A DNA stretch of 37,723 nucleotides from Candidatus Kuenenia stuttgartensis (GTDB taxonomy: Bacteria > Planctomycetota > Planctomycetia > Planctomycetales > Planctomycetaceae). Below are positions 1-8,020 of this stretch, in pieces. The translations under genes were made by a program, and so were the position numbers. The notes under the pieces are model-generated. The model was not told where the DNA came from. It did no database searches and saw only the letters and a program-made list of their open reading frames with translations. How positions within the stretch are numbered: position 1 is the first letter of the stretch; each line of letters starts with the position of its first letter. The stretch covers positions 1 through 37,723 of the forward strand of contig CAMDRI010000036.1 of NCBI GenBank assembly GCA_945906725.1. The letters are read 5' to 3'.

Positions 1-151
1 CCCCGCAGCTCCTCGACAATCCCTTCGCACATCAGCTCGCTCCATGCTTGTTTGGCAGATCAATCTCTGCCTCAAGCTCTGGCGCAAATCTCATGCCGTG
101 GGTCGGCCCATCGCCGTTGGAATTGTCAGAGTTGTGTATAAACGACAGGAT

Positions 152-278
152 GGGATGGGAGGCTGGAAAAATGACAAACGGTCCGCACACGTTGGGCGTG
201 GAGTATGGGTCGTTGTTAGAACGGAGAGCGTTGCGAGTCTGGATCGGATCCAGGCTCAACTCATCTGGGAAATGTCGG
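152..278 (+). repeat. 127-bp dispersed repeat, copy 1
   Basis: This segment is repeated in inverted orientation at 21444-21570. By eye about 6 of 127 positions differ, and there are no gaps. It runs from GGGATGGGAGGCTGG to ATGGGAAATGTCGG-like sequence ending in AAATGTCGG, and it contains a short open frame starting MTNGPHTLGV that is conserved only because the DNA is. The repeat ends at the base next to the stop codon of the minus-strand methyltransferase gene (stop at 279-281). I recognised nothing in bases 1-151. Its function is unknown; it could be a non-autonomous mobile element or a structured 3' element. Confidence 0.85.
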
Positions 279-986
279 CTAGAAGATCGACTTGCGGCCC
301 CGGACCTGCAGCAGCTTGCGCGACCCGGTGGCCTGGCCATTGGTGGCGGTGATCGACAGGGGCGGTTCCTTCAGCCGCTTTTCGATGATGACCAGCGAGT
401 CATGGAACCGGATGCCGCCAATCTCCCGGGCGAGCGGGTGGAGAGGGAAGGCCGCGTCATCCTCGGTATACCAGGAATGCATCTGGTCGATCAGGTCCTT
501 GGCGAATTCGATGAAACTGGCCGGGTTGCGATGGCCGCCGCCAAAGCCGGGCCAATAGCTCGTATGCGTATCCTCGACGATGTAGAGGCCACGGTCGTTC
601 AGCTGGGGCCAGAGGTGGCGAAAGCTGGTGATCTGCTGATGCATCTTGTGGCCGCCGTCATCGACGATCAGGTCAAAAGGGCCATGTTCGGAACTGATCC
701 GAGCCAAAAAGGCGGGGTCGGACTGGTCACCGATCTCAACCCGTGTGCCGGGAAGCTGCAGCGTCTGGCAGGCGGGGTCGATGTCCAGAAAGGTCAGCCG
801 CGCGCCTTGGCCAAAGAAGCCCTGCCACATCGGCATGGAGCCTCCCTTGTAGATCCCGATCTCCAGAAAGCTGATGTCGCGGCCCTGCAGGGGCGCCAGC
901 AGATCGTCGTAAAGCGGCAGGTAATGTGCCATCTTGAAGAGGGTTCGGTCACCGGTACGGGCGGGGTAATCCTGGAAATAGGGCAT
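279..986 (-). CDS. Class I SAM-dependent methyltransferase, MycE/TylF-like
   Basis: The 235-residue product looks like a soluble SAM-dependent, probably Mg2+-dependent, O-methyltransferase of the type found in sugar and antibiotic tailoring. The glycine-rich SAM loop is FLEIGIYKGGS (about 40-50), followed by FLDIDP (66-71). VDDGGH (108-113) and VEDTHTSY (137-144) resemble the metal/acceptor segments DDGSH and ED.TSY of MycE-like enzymes. The substrate cannot be told. The gene stands alone: no same-strand partner lies nearby, a dispersed repeat abuts its stop codon, and DUF1501 and IS110 remnants lie on its 5' side. Its codon choice and wording look more proteobacterial than the neighbouring genes, which suggests transfer; this is an impression, not a calculation. 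The start at 986 was chosen because similarity-like sequence begins there; no strong ribosome binding site was seen. Confidence 0.8.
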   Translation of the reverse strand: MPYFQDYPARTGDRTLFKMAHYLPLYDDLLAPLQGRDISFLEIGIYKGGSMPMWQGFFGQGARLTFLDIDPACQTLQLPGTRVEIGDQSDPAFLARISSEHGPFDLIVDDGGHKMHQQITSFRHLWPQLNDRGLYIVEDTHTSYWPGFGGGHRNPASFIEFAKDLIDQMHSWYTEDDAAFPLHPLAREIGGIRFHDSLVIIEKRLKEPPLSITATNGQATGSRKLLQVRGRKSIF

Positions 987-1414
987 GGGCGGTGCGGGCA
1001 GTATGCGGGCAATCCAGCGGGTTTCGTGTCGGACGGTGACGGGTTAGGCTTTCAGCAAGAGGTTTGCAATGATCACGCGGGGCTTCACCACCAACAGTCC
1101 AGACCCACGACGATGGCCAAGTGAGAATTTTGGTTCGCTCACCGGTGCAGCGGCTGAGGCGGTAATTCGCGGAGAGGAAGCGGGGAAACGAGAAGCCGAT
1201 GCTTACACATTTCAGGGCGATTTCGAGAACCTTTTGCGTGGCGTCGTGAATTCTGAACGCGAGAAGATGCCCCAACAGCACGACACACCGCGTCTGACAG
1301 CAGTCATCGACGAATCCAAGTCTGAGGAACGCGAGAAAGAGCTTGATGCACTCCTCACGAACGGCGCGAAATCGCTGGCAAACGAGCTTCACTTGCACAA
1401 GCAAATCGACAGCC
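987..1414. other. No recognisable gene
   Basis: Long open frames exist on both strands here, but their translations are low in hydrophobic core pattern, match no family I know and lack convincing ribosome binding sites. I regard the stretch as decayed sequence between the methyltransferase gene and the DUF1501 remnant. Confidence 0.5.
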
Positions 1415-1573
1415 AAGGGAGACGTTCCGCTCTCCAATCCTGTCTCGCCGAACGATCTCCTGGCCACGCTCTTCCAATTCCTCGGCATGCCGCTCGACTT
1501 GCAGTACACGAACCAAGCCGGGCGTCCGACCAACATGCTCGACACCGGCAAACCGATCTCCGAGCTGTTCTGA
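1415..1573 (+). pseudogene. C-terminal remnant of a DUF1501 gene
   Basis: About 52 codons keep the C-terminal end of a DUF1501 (sulfatase-fold, Tat-exported) protein: GDVPLSNPVSPNDLLAT followed by FQFLGMPLDLQYTNQAGRP and a final GKPISELF before the stop. The same pattern closes the intact DUF1501 genes at 15297-16724 and 35962-37419 (HVNDLHAT- or SPADLAAT-type block, then a GRP block). Nothing upstream in any frame continues the family, so at least 400 residues have been lost. The stop is followed at once by sequence leading into an IS110-like remnant, so a transposon event may have removed the rest. Confidence 0.75.
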
Positions 1574-1679
1574 ACGGACGCCAGCCTTTGATATCTATGA
1601 AAGTGCGTTTGTTGCGATCGAGCCGTGGTTGTCCTGTGCCGGTGGGAGACGATCAACCCTTTTCCCCAGCAGGAGAACC

Positions 1680-1727
1680 ATGACGATGTTGTACTTAGGA
1701 ATCGACCAGCATCCTTCGGTTCCGTAG
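1680..1727 (+). pseudogene. N-terminal stub of an IS110-type transposase
   Basis: The frame MTMLYLGIDQHPSVP-stop begins after an AGGAG site. MLYLGIDQH is the usual start of planctomycete IS110-family transposases, in which the first Asp belongs to the DEDD catalytic set. Similarity stops after the His and the frame closes six codons later, so only the left end of the element seems to survive. The preceding 90 bases could be its leader. The match is short and the call is tentative. Confidence 0.45.
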
Positions 1728-1781
1728 ACAACCGGCGGTGGATGAACTTTTTAGCATTAAGACGAAGAATCAAAGTTTGAC

Positions 1782-1805
1782 GGGCAGGTTGAAAACCTGC
1801 CCCAC
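1782..1805. repeat. Single unit of palindromic repeat family
   Basis: GGGCAGGTTGAAAACCTGCC followed by CCAC is a self-complementary unit: 7-bp stem GCAGGTT/AACCTGC with a 3-base loop. It lies just downstream of the stop of the oxidoreductase gene. The same unit, with base-paired substitutions in the stem, forms the paired copies at 8739-8792 and 10592-10648. Confidence 0.8.
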
Positions 1806-1806
1806 G

Positions 1807-2838
1807 TCAGGAGACCGCTTCAACTCTTCCGCTGCGTCCCGAACGTAAGGCCGCTTGCGTGAAGTCGAACACCGGCAGCGCACACTCCGGCGGAGCAACC
1901 GGCGGAACGCCGAGCAGCAGTTGGTCGAGGAATCCACTGACCGGATTGCCGAGGCGATCCAGATCGGGATGCGTCAGTGGGCTGACTCCCAGCGCAGCTT
2001 GCAGTCGCGGATCGGCGACCATCAACGGTTCGAGCGTGTTGTTGCGACCGAGCCAGATTTGCCAGTCGCGCACCAGCAGGTCGGCGCGCTCGCAGTGAAT
2101 GTGGAAGTCTTCGCGAAACGTCTGGGCATGGCCGGTGAAGTGCATCGTCAGCAGAACGTCCCATTCGAGCCGCGCCGAAAGCGACGAGACAATTTCGACG
2201 CGGCTGCCGCACGTTTGATTTCTCGCGAACACGTCGAGCGGTTTCAGACCGGTCAGAAAAAACGCGAGATCGATCTTGTGGCTGCCGGCATCGCCAATAA
2301 ACCCGCCGAGATTGATCGCCGGATCGTCTCGCCACGTTCCACCGATCGTTTGCTGCCAGCGTTCCGAGTTGATCGACGTGACGGCTCGCACCGCGCCCCA
2401 GCGTCCAGATTGGATTTCGTCACGCAGCACTCGATAGACCGGCCAGGTCCGCCGCTGATAGGCCACCGACAACGCCGGCCCCCTGTGCGACTCGTCGATC
2501 AGCGTCAGCAAATGCTCGCGCCGATCCGCCAGCGGCTTTTCGCAGAGCACATGCCACCCGCGTGCTCGGCACGAACGGATGTGGTCAAAGTGCAGCGACG
2601 TCGGCGTGCCGATGATCGCGGCGTCGGCGTCGGATTGATTCAGCAATTCCTCGAAGTTCGTGAAGCCGCGAGCATCGGGAACAAGTTCTCTCCGCAGTGA
2701 TTCGACCGCATCAGGCTGAGTGTCGAACAGTGCGACTGCTCGGCCCCGGCCGTCGGCAATCAGCCGTTCGATGTGCATTCGCCCCATGCGGCCGCAGCCC
2801 AGGATCGCGAAACGCAGAGGTGCCGGTGAGTCAGTCAT
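1807..2838 (-). CDS. Gfo/Idh/MocA family oxidoreductase
   Basis: A 343-residue NAD(P)-dependent dehydrogenase, probably acting on a sugar or cyclitol derivative. The N-terminal Rossmann fold shows LGCGRMGRMH (13-22). The family's EKP motif is at 100-102 (LCEKPLA), where Lys is the usual catalytic residue. The C-terminal domain has GGFIGDAGSHKIDLAFFL (178-195), matching the family's G-D-x-G-x-H-x-x-D pattern. The protein has no signal peptide, so it should be cytoplasmic, whereas many planctomycete members are Tat-exported. It starts 9 nt downstream of the stop of the redoxin/copper-monooxygenase gene, so the two are likely cotranscribed. Whether they share a substrate is unknown. Confidence 0.92.
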   Translation of the reverse strand: MTDSPAPLRFAILGCGRMGRMHIERLIADGRGRAVALFDTQPDAVESLRRELVPDARGFTNFEELLNQSDADAAIIGTPTSLHFDHIRSCRARGWHVLCEKPLADRREHLLTLIDESHRGPALSVAYQRRTWPVYRVLRDEIQSGRWGAVRAVTSINSERWQQTIGGTWRDDPAINLGGFIGDAGSHKIDLAFFLTGLKPLDVFARNQTCGSRVEIVSSLSARLEWDVLLTMHFTGHAQTFREDFHIHCERADLLVRDWQIWLGRNNTLEPLMVADPRLQAALGVSPLTHPDLDRLGNPVSGFLDQLLLGVPPVAPPECALPVFDFTQAALRSGRSGRVEAVS

Positions 2839-2847
2839 GGCGGCCGA

Positions 2848-4842
2848 TCATCGCTTCTTTTCAATGGCCTTGCGAACTTCTTCGACGGTCAGTTTTTCAT
2901 CGCCGTCAACGTCGAGCCGCTTGAAGATCGGCATCAACTTGGCCGGGACTTCGCTCGTCGTGAGGACGCCGTCTTTGTTTACATCGAGTTGTTGAAGTTG
3001 TTCCACGATTTGTTTGAGAAGCGCGGGCGGCAAGTTCGCACCGAGGGCTTTCGGTTTCGATCCGGCCGCCGTCTTGCGAGTCGCGTCGAATGCCTCTCGC
3101 GGGACGGCAACGTCAAAGTAGCCGATCAGCATTTCGTCCCAAGTCTGCTCGCCCCAGCGGACGGTTGCTTTAGGGTTTGGGTTGTTGAGGTTGCTCTCCG
3201 AGTTGTCGTAGTGCGCGAGGACATGCATTGAACTGCCCGCCGGGACGTGCAGCGGTTCGGCGAGCTGATACGACGTCTGCCAGTTGAAGTCGTAGCGTGG
3301 CACATCAAGCACCCTCTCTTTGCGGCCGTCGGGTGTTTGCAACTCGTAGCGGAACGATCTGCCGCGGACGTGCATGTGCGGCATCAAATTCAACAGTTGT
3401 ACATCGACCGAGGACTTCGGAGAGTCCGCTTCGTGGCGCGAATTGTTCGCGTGCGGCGGGATGATCAAGCCCCCTGCCTTGCGAGCTTCGCTGGTTATCA
3501 CGGCATGAGTGATCGACGCCTCATCGGCGAAGAGCAAACCGATGCGACTGGTGTCCTTCGTCGCTTTGCCGTTCGGCGTGTAGTGAACTTGGAAGATCAG
3601 TTTTGCTCCGGCTGGCACGAGCTTGGCCATACCGGTTGGGTACTGCTGCGGCAGGAAGCCGGGGACGTAGGCGGCGAGAAACGCTCCCTCACCATCAAAC
3701 TTGCGCAGCTCGGAATCGGTTTTCGCGAAGACCAAAACGTGATGCACAACCGAGCGTTCGCCCGGTTGAATCTCAGCGGCAGTGACCCATTTGTCCTCGG
3801 TCAATTTCGGGTCCACTGAGAAGTACTGATACCGCACGGTGCCCGATGCCGGCACGTCGTAGGGTCGATCCCGCATCTGGACGATCAAGTCCGGCTCGCG
3901 AGGCAACTGCCAGCCGTCGGTGAACGACGGCGGCGGCGGCAAATCGTTGCGGTCTCCTTCCGGAGCACCCGCTTGGACCCAATCGAGCAGCACTCGTTTC
4001 TCGTTCTCCGGCAGATTGCGAGCGTTCGCGAACTTGCCGTGATCGGGACTGGCGTGCCACGGCGGCATCCGGTTCTCCTCGACGACTTCGGCGATCGTCT
4101 CGGCCCAGCCGGCGACTTCGTTGTAGCTCGTCATCGCGAACGGAGCGACCTGTCCCGTCCGATGACAATTCGCGCAGCGGTTTTGCAAAATCGGAGCGAC
4201 ATGTTTCGAGTACGTCACCTCGGCTTCGCGCTTCGCTTCTCGGACCTTGCCGATGAAGCAACCTTCGACTTCGGTCGTCGCCACGCTAACCGGCTTACCG
4301 GCAAGCAGTTCTTCGATCGCGACCTTCAGGTCACTCCGCTTGGCCGACTCGCGGCGATACCCGATGCCGTCTTGATCGTCGATCCTGCCGACGTAGCGGA
4401 TCACTCGCTGCGGATCGAGCACCACGACTTCCGGAGTGCGAACCGCTCCAACCGCGTCCGCCAATTTGTTGCCGGCATCTTTCAACAGCCGAAATGAAAC
4501 GTCCTGCTCTTTCGCCTGCGCAGCGAGATCGGCGAGCGAGTCCTGTCGATTCGAATTGATGCCGAGGACCACGACACCGCGTGGCTCGAATTCTTTGGCC
4601 AGCACGTTGAGCTTCGTCACCGCCAACTTCGCCAGCGGGCATTCGGTTCCGAGAAACGCCAACACGACGATCGGCTTTTCCTTCACATCCGCCAGCGACA
4701 CGCTCGCGCCGCGATAATCGGTGAGTGCCGCGTTGGAGACGACTCGCCCCAAGCGTTCTTTTCCAGAGACTTCCGCAGCCCAAGCGAGCCCATTCGATAG
4801 CAACAGAATAGAACAGACGCAGACCGCAAAACCGCGAAGCAT
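2848..4842 (-). CDS. Exported redoxin / cytochrome c / Cu-monooxygenase / EF-hand fusion
   Basis: The 664-residue protein has a Sec signal (1-22) and four modules. A thioredoxin-fold redoxin (about 35-180) keeps one Cys in GTECPLA (Cys68). A c-type haem site is CANCH (223-227), with candidate axial Met residues downstream. A PHM-like copper type II monooxygenase region follows: HHVLVF (His367, His368), QVHYTP (His420), PHMHVRG (His489, His491) and a late Met (Met571) fit the two copper sites. Two EF-hands close the protein: DVNKDGVLTTSE (620-631) and DVDGDEKLTVEE (644-655). The likely location is the periplasm or paryphoplasm. A good AGGAG site precedes the ATG. Planctomycetes have related fusions of unknown substrate. 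The reaction is inferred from ligands only. Confidence 0.9.
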   Translation of the reverse strand: MLRGFAVCVCSILLLSNGLAWAAEVSGKERLGRVVSNAALTDYRGASVSLADVKEKPIVVLAFLGTECPLAKLAVTKLNVLAKEFEPRGVVVLGINSNRQDSLADLAAQAKEQDVSFRLLKDAGNKLADAVGAVRTPEVVVLDPQRVIRYVGRIDDQDGIGYRRESAKRSDLKVAIEELLAGKPVSVATTEVEGCFIGKVREAKREAEVTYSKHVAPILQNRCANCHRTGQVAPFAMTSYNEVAGWAETIAEVVEENRMPPWHASPDHGKFANARNLPENEKRVLLDWVQAGAPEGDRNDLPPPPSFTDGWQLPREPDLIVQMRDRPYDVPASGTVRYQYFSVDPKLTEDKWVTAAEIQPGERSVVHHVLVFAKTDSELRKFDGEGAFLAAYVPGFLPQQYPTGMAKLVPAGAKLIFQVHYTPNGKATKDTSRIGLLFADEASITHAVITSEARKAGGLIIPPHANNSRHEADSPKSSVDVQLLNLMPHMHVRGRSFRYELQTPDGRKERVLDVPRYDFNWQTSYQLAEPLHVPAGSSMHVLAHYDNSESNLNNPNPKATVRWGEQTWDEMLIGYFDVAVPREAFDATRKTAAGSKPKALGANLPPALLKQIVEQLQQLDVNKDGVLTTSEVPAKLMPIFKRLDVDGDEKLTVEEVRKAIEKKR

Positions 4843-5082
4843 TGGAATCTCCTGAAGCGTGATCGGCTAACTCGGCGATCATGAACCCCGCTCATACCGG
4901 GAATGTGTCACAGCGGTTTCAGCGGATCAAGCGACAACTCCCTCGCCAATTGTTCCCGCTTCACGAAAAACCGATTTGACCTGATTGCCCCGCTGCCTCG
5001 ATAATCCACCGCGTGATTTTCGTAGGTCATCCTTTTCCGGGCTGACTCGATTGGGCATCGATTCGGTTTGAAGCATTCGGGT

Positions 5083-5098
5083 CAGCCTGGAAAGGCTG
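5083..5098. repeat. Short hairpin upstream of TPR gene
   Basis: CAGCCTGGAAAGGCTG forms a 6-bp stem with a GGAA loop, within GGGTCAGCCTGGAAAGGCTG followed by GCCTAC. It is built like the palindromic units at 1782 and 8739 and may belong to a related family, though its stem sequence differs. It sits in the 277-bp divergent gap between 4843 and 5119, which should also hold the promoters for both flanking genes; I could not pick convincing -35/-10 boxes. Confidence 0.5.
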
Positions 5099-5119
5099 GC
5101 CTACTTGGGGAGTCCCAAC

Positions 5120-6292
5120 ATGCGAAACGGTTGGATGAGCGTGCTGATTCTGGCGGCCTGTCTGAGCCTTCGGGTTCAGCAGACGCAGGCCGGTCATTTT
5201 CACTTCGGAATGAATTACTACGCTCGGCCGCATTGCGTCACTGATTATTACGGCTGGCACGCTCCGATGGTGGGCTTTGACAACAGCTACTTCTTGTCGT
5301 CGGGTGGCTTTTATCGCTCCAGCTTTTCCGGAGTGCGATATTCGCCGTGGGGCTGGGCACCGACGGTCTATCCGGTTTATTCCGGAGTGGTCGTGCAACA
5401 GACGATCATACCGATCGACCTGACCATCGTGAATCCTCCTCGCGACCCTGCGTTCGTTCGGCAACGAGTGGTGGTCGCCGATCCGTTCCAGCCGAAGCAA
5501 CCCAACGTGTTCGACGTCGTACAGCAACACGCCGAGCGGCGTAAAAATCTTCCGCCTCCACCGGATGACGAGGCCGTCGTTCGAACCGTCAGCGGATCAT
5601 CACGAGTGGGCAAAGAGCGCAGCAAAAAGTTTCAAGCCGAAGGGGACCGCTGGCTGCACGAGGGCCAGAACGTCAAGGCGTATTTGCGATACCTCGAAGC
5701 TCAGCGTGAGGCCGAAGATCGGGGCGAGGTTTATTTTCGCCAGGCGTTCGCACTGGTCGCGATGGGCCGGTACTCGCACGCGGTCTCGAAATTGAAACGT
5801 GGGTTGCAGGTCGATCCACAGTCCGCGCGGACCGGCCAGTCGCTCGACGCGGTGTACGGCGTCGAGAATGTCGATCACAAAGTCGATTATCTGCAACGAG
5901 TCGCCGATTGGACAAGCGCCGACGTGCGCGATCCCGATCGACTGTTCCTCATGGGCGTGCTGTTGCACTTCGACGAGGACTCGCGAGCCAGCGAGTTCCT
6001 CAGTGCCGCTTGGAAACTGGCGGGGCGCGGACCACACATTCAGGCGTTCCTACAAGCTCCCGGTTCGCCGCCGAAGGAGATTCCCGCCGCTCCAATCGCG
6101 AACCGTCGTGAGTTGCCGCCCCCTCCGGTGCCACGAGAAGAGCTGCCGGTCGAGACTGAGGTTCGCCAGTCGCAGCCTCTCCCGCAACGGGACGCTCGTG
6201 GTTTAAAACTTCCCGCGCTGGAGATTCCTCCGGAACCTGCTCGACGCCAGTTGATCCTGCCCGACATCTACTTGCCGGAAGAGAACCGTTAA
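5120..6292 (+). CDS. Exported TPR-containing protein of unknown function
   Basis: A 390-residue product with a clear Sec signal (about 1-24, MRNGWMSVLILAACLSL then QTQAG). The ATG at 5120 is preceded by GGGGAG and is preferred to a TTG at 5105. The mature N-terminus is rich in Tyr, Phe and Gly (about 25-95). The middle (about 160-260) contains helical TPR-like repeats: GDRWLHEGQNVKAYLRYLEA, then FRQAFALVAMGRYSHAVSKL and a later LFLMGVLLHFDEDSRA. The C-terminus is Pro-rich. Such proteins usually scaffold envelope complexes. The next gene starts 1 nt after its stop, so it leads a four-gene operon with a glycosyltransferase and a two-component system. No enzymatic motif was seen. Confidence 0.8.
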   Translation: MRNGWMSVLILAACLSLRVQQTQAGHFHFGMNYYARPHCVTDYYGWHAPMVGFDNSYFLSSGGFYRSSFSGVRYSPWGWAPTVYPVYSGVVVQQTIIPIDLTIVNPPRDPAFVRQRVVVADPFQPKQPNVFDVVQQHAERRKNLPPPPDDEAVVRTVSGSSRVGKERSKKFQAEGDRWLHEGQNVKAYLRYLEAQREAEDRGEVYFRQAFALVAMGRYSHAVSKLKRGLQVDPQSARTGQSLDAVYGVENVDHKVDYLQRVADWTSADVRDPDRLFLMGVLLHFDEDSRASEFLSAAWKLAGRGPHIQAFLQAPGSPPKEIPAAPIANRRELPPPPVPREELPVETEVRQSQPLPQRDARGLKLPALEIPPEPARRQLILPDIYLPEENR

Positions 6293-6293
6293 C

Positions 6294-7049
6294 GTGCCGC
6301 GATTGCTTATCACGCTCTGCACGTATAACGAGTGCGAGAACCTGCCCAAGCTGATTCCCGACATCCACACGATCGCGCCGGACGCGGACGTGCTGGTGAT
6401 TGATGACAACTCGCCCGACGGAACTGGGCGATTGGCGGATGAGATGGCGGCTGCCGACCCTCGGATCAAAGTGCTGCATCGGGCCGGCAAGTTGGGACTC
6501 GGCACCGCGACGGTCGTCGGATTCCGATTCGCCATCGATCATGGCTACGAGCAGGTGCTCAACCTGGACGCCGACTTCAGTCATCATCCACGGCACTTGC
6601 CGGCGATCCGTGAGTGCCTGAACCGCGTCGATGTGGCGATCGGCTCGCGATACGTTTCCGGCGGCGGAGTGGTCGGCTGGAATTGGCGACGGCACTTCAT
6701 GAGTCGCGGCATCAACTTTTACACTCGACTGTTTCTCGGCCTGCGGACGCTCGACAACAGCGGGAGCTTCCGCTGTTGTCGAGTTGCGAAGTTGGCCGAG
6801 ATCGACTGGAGCCGTATTCGTGCTCGCGGCTACGCCTTTCAGGAAGAGTTGCTGTACCGCTGCCGCGCCGTCGGCTGCTCGTTTGAGGAAACTCCGATCA
6901 CGTTCGAGGATCGCCGCTTCGGGACGTCGAAGATCAACTGGAAAGAGTCGGTCGCCGCGTTGTGGGTGATTTTTCGGCTCGGTCTCGACAGACTGTGTCG
7001 CGTGCCGGTGCGTGCCCCTCACTCGTCGCCCCTCACCCCTCGTTCTTAG
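6294..7049 (+). CDS. Dolichyl/polyprenyl-phosphate mannosyltransferase-like GT2
   Basis: A 251-residue family 2 glycosyltransferase of DPM1 type, which moves a hexose from a nucleotide sugar to a polyprenyl phosphate. Motifs: CTYNECENLP (9-18), DDNSPDGT (37-44), the metal-binding DADFSHHP (92-99), GSRYVSGG (117-124), FQEELLYR (182-189) and RRFGTSKI (207-214). It has no C-terminal membrane domain, like single-domain DPM1, so membrane contact must be peripheral. It starts at GTG 6294, 1 nt after the TPR gene, and ends 2 nt before the histidine kinase ATG. The last residues (PHSSPLTPRS) look like low-value sequence read from short repeat-like DNA. The sugar is not predictable. Confidence 0.9.
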   Translation: MPRLLITLCTYNECENLPKLIPDIHTIAPDADVLVIDDNSPDGTGRLADEMAAADPRIKVLHRAGKLGLGTATVVGFRFAIDHGYEQVLNLDADFSHHPRHLPAIRECLNRVDVAIGSRYVSGGGVVGWNWRRHFMSRGINFYTRLFLGLRTLDNSGSFRCCRVAKLAEIDWSRIRARGYAFQEELLYRCRAVGCSFEETPITFEDRRFGTSKINWKESVAALWVIFRLGLDRLCRVPVRAPHSSPLTPRS

Positions 7050-7051
7050 CC

Positions 7052-8020
7052 ATGTCTTACGCCCGCAAACGTCGCACGCTGCATTTGCCGATCACGCTGA
7101 GCGTCGTCTTGATGGTGCTCAACGTCGCGCTGATGGTCTGCTGGATCGTCCTGCTGGCGAATTGGAGCGCCTGGCCCGCGCTGACGATTGGGACGGTCGT
7201 CTTCGCGCTGATCCTACTGGTCTCTGGATTTTATTTGTTCCTCACGGTCAAAGAGGTTCGGCTGAACCAGCGGCAGTCAAATTTCATCGACAGCGTGACG
7301 CACGAACTGAAGACGCCGATCGCCTCACTGCGGCTGTATCTCGATACCCTGCGGATGCGACATGTCGAGCCGCAGCAGCAGGAAGAGTTTTTGAAAGTCA
7401 TGGACAGCGAGCTGATCCGTCTCGACCACTTGATCAACCAGTTGTTGGAGGTCGCTCGACTGGACGCGGTTGGGCACGAGGCGGATCCGGAGGACATCGA
7501 ACTCGAACCGCTGCTGCATCGCTGCGCGGAACTGGCGGCTCGACATCACAAGAAAATCGTGGACGAAGTCTTCACATTCGACATCGAGCCGGCCGTCATC
7601 CGAGCGCGGCGAATGCCGCTGGAAATGATCTTCGGCAACCTGATCGACAACGCGATCAAGTATGGCGGGACTCCACCGCACGTCGACGTGCAGGTCCGAC
7701 TGGCGGAAGATAGCCGAGTCGTCACGCAGATCATCGACAACGGCGAAGGGGTTGCTCCGCACTTGCGCAGCCGCATCTTCAAAATTTTTTACCGAGGTGG
7801 CAGCGAACTGGAACGCCGGCAGAAAGGGACTGGCGTCGGCCTGTACATCGTGCGAACGCTGGTCGGACTATTCAAAGGCAAAGTCCGCGTGCTGAATCGT
7901 CCGGTCGGATCGGGCAGCCTGTTTGAGGTCAACCTTCCCGGCCGGGCGATCATCAGTGAGTCGCTCGACTCGTCTGCCGAATCAACTTCCACGCAGATTG
8001 AACGCTCATGCGAATCTTGA
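7052..8020 (+). CDS. Two-TM sensor histidine kinase without a large sensor domain
   Basis: A 322-residue kinase starting at ATG 7052; an upstream in-frame start at 6962 would run through the preceding gene. Two membrane helices (about 13-36 and 42-65) leave a loop of only a few residues, so no periplasmic sensor domain exists and no HAMP is evident. The dimerisation box is FIDSVTHELKTPIASL with phosphoacceptor His84. The ATPase shows N box GNLIDNAIKYG (195-205), G1 DNGEGV (229-234) and G2 GTGVGLYIV (259-267). The gene overlaps its response regulator by 13 nt, which implies translational coupling. The signal may be sensed within the membrane or through a partner such as the exported TPR protein of the same operon; that is inference. 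Confidence 0.93.
   Translation: MSYARKRRTLHLPITLSVVLMVLNVALMVCWIVLLANWSAWPALTIGTVVFALILLVSGFYLFLTVKEVRLNQRQSNFIDSVTHELKTPIASLRLYLDTLRMRHVEPQQQEEFLKVMDSELIRLDHLINQLLEVARLDAVGHEADPEDIELEPLLHRCAELAARHHKKIVDEVFTFDIEPAVIRARRMPLEMIFGNLIDNAIKYGGTPPHVDVQVRLAEDSRVVTQIIDNGEGVAPHLRSRIFKIFYRGGSELERRQKGTGVGLYIVRTLVGLFKGKVRVLNRPVGSGSLFEVNLPGRAIISESLDSSAESTSTQIERSCES

Noticed and set aside
48..1124. 358-codon open frame on plus over the methyltransferase
   Set aside because: It is antisense to a protein with clear SAM-binding motifs, and its own translation matches no family and has an arginine- and glycine-rich shadow composition.
949..1773. 274-codon open frame on minus
   Set aside because: It reads antisense through the DUF1501 and IS110 remnants on plus and shows no domain.
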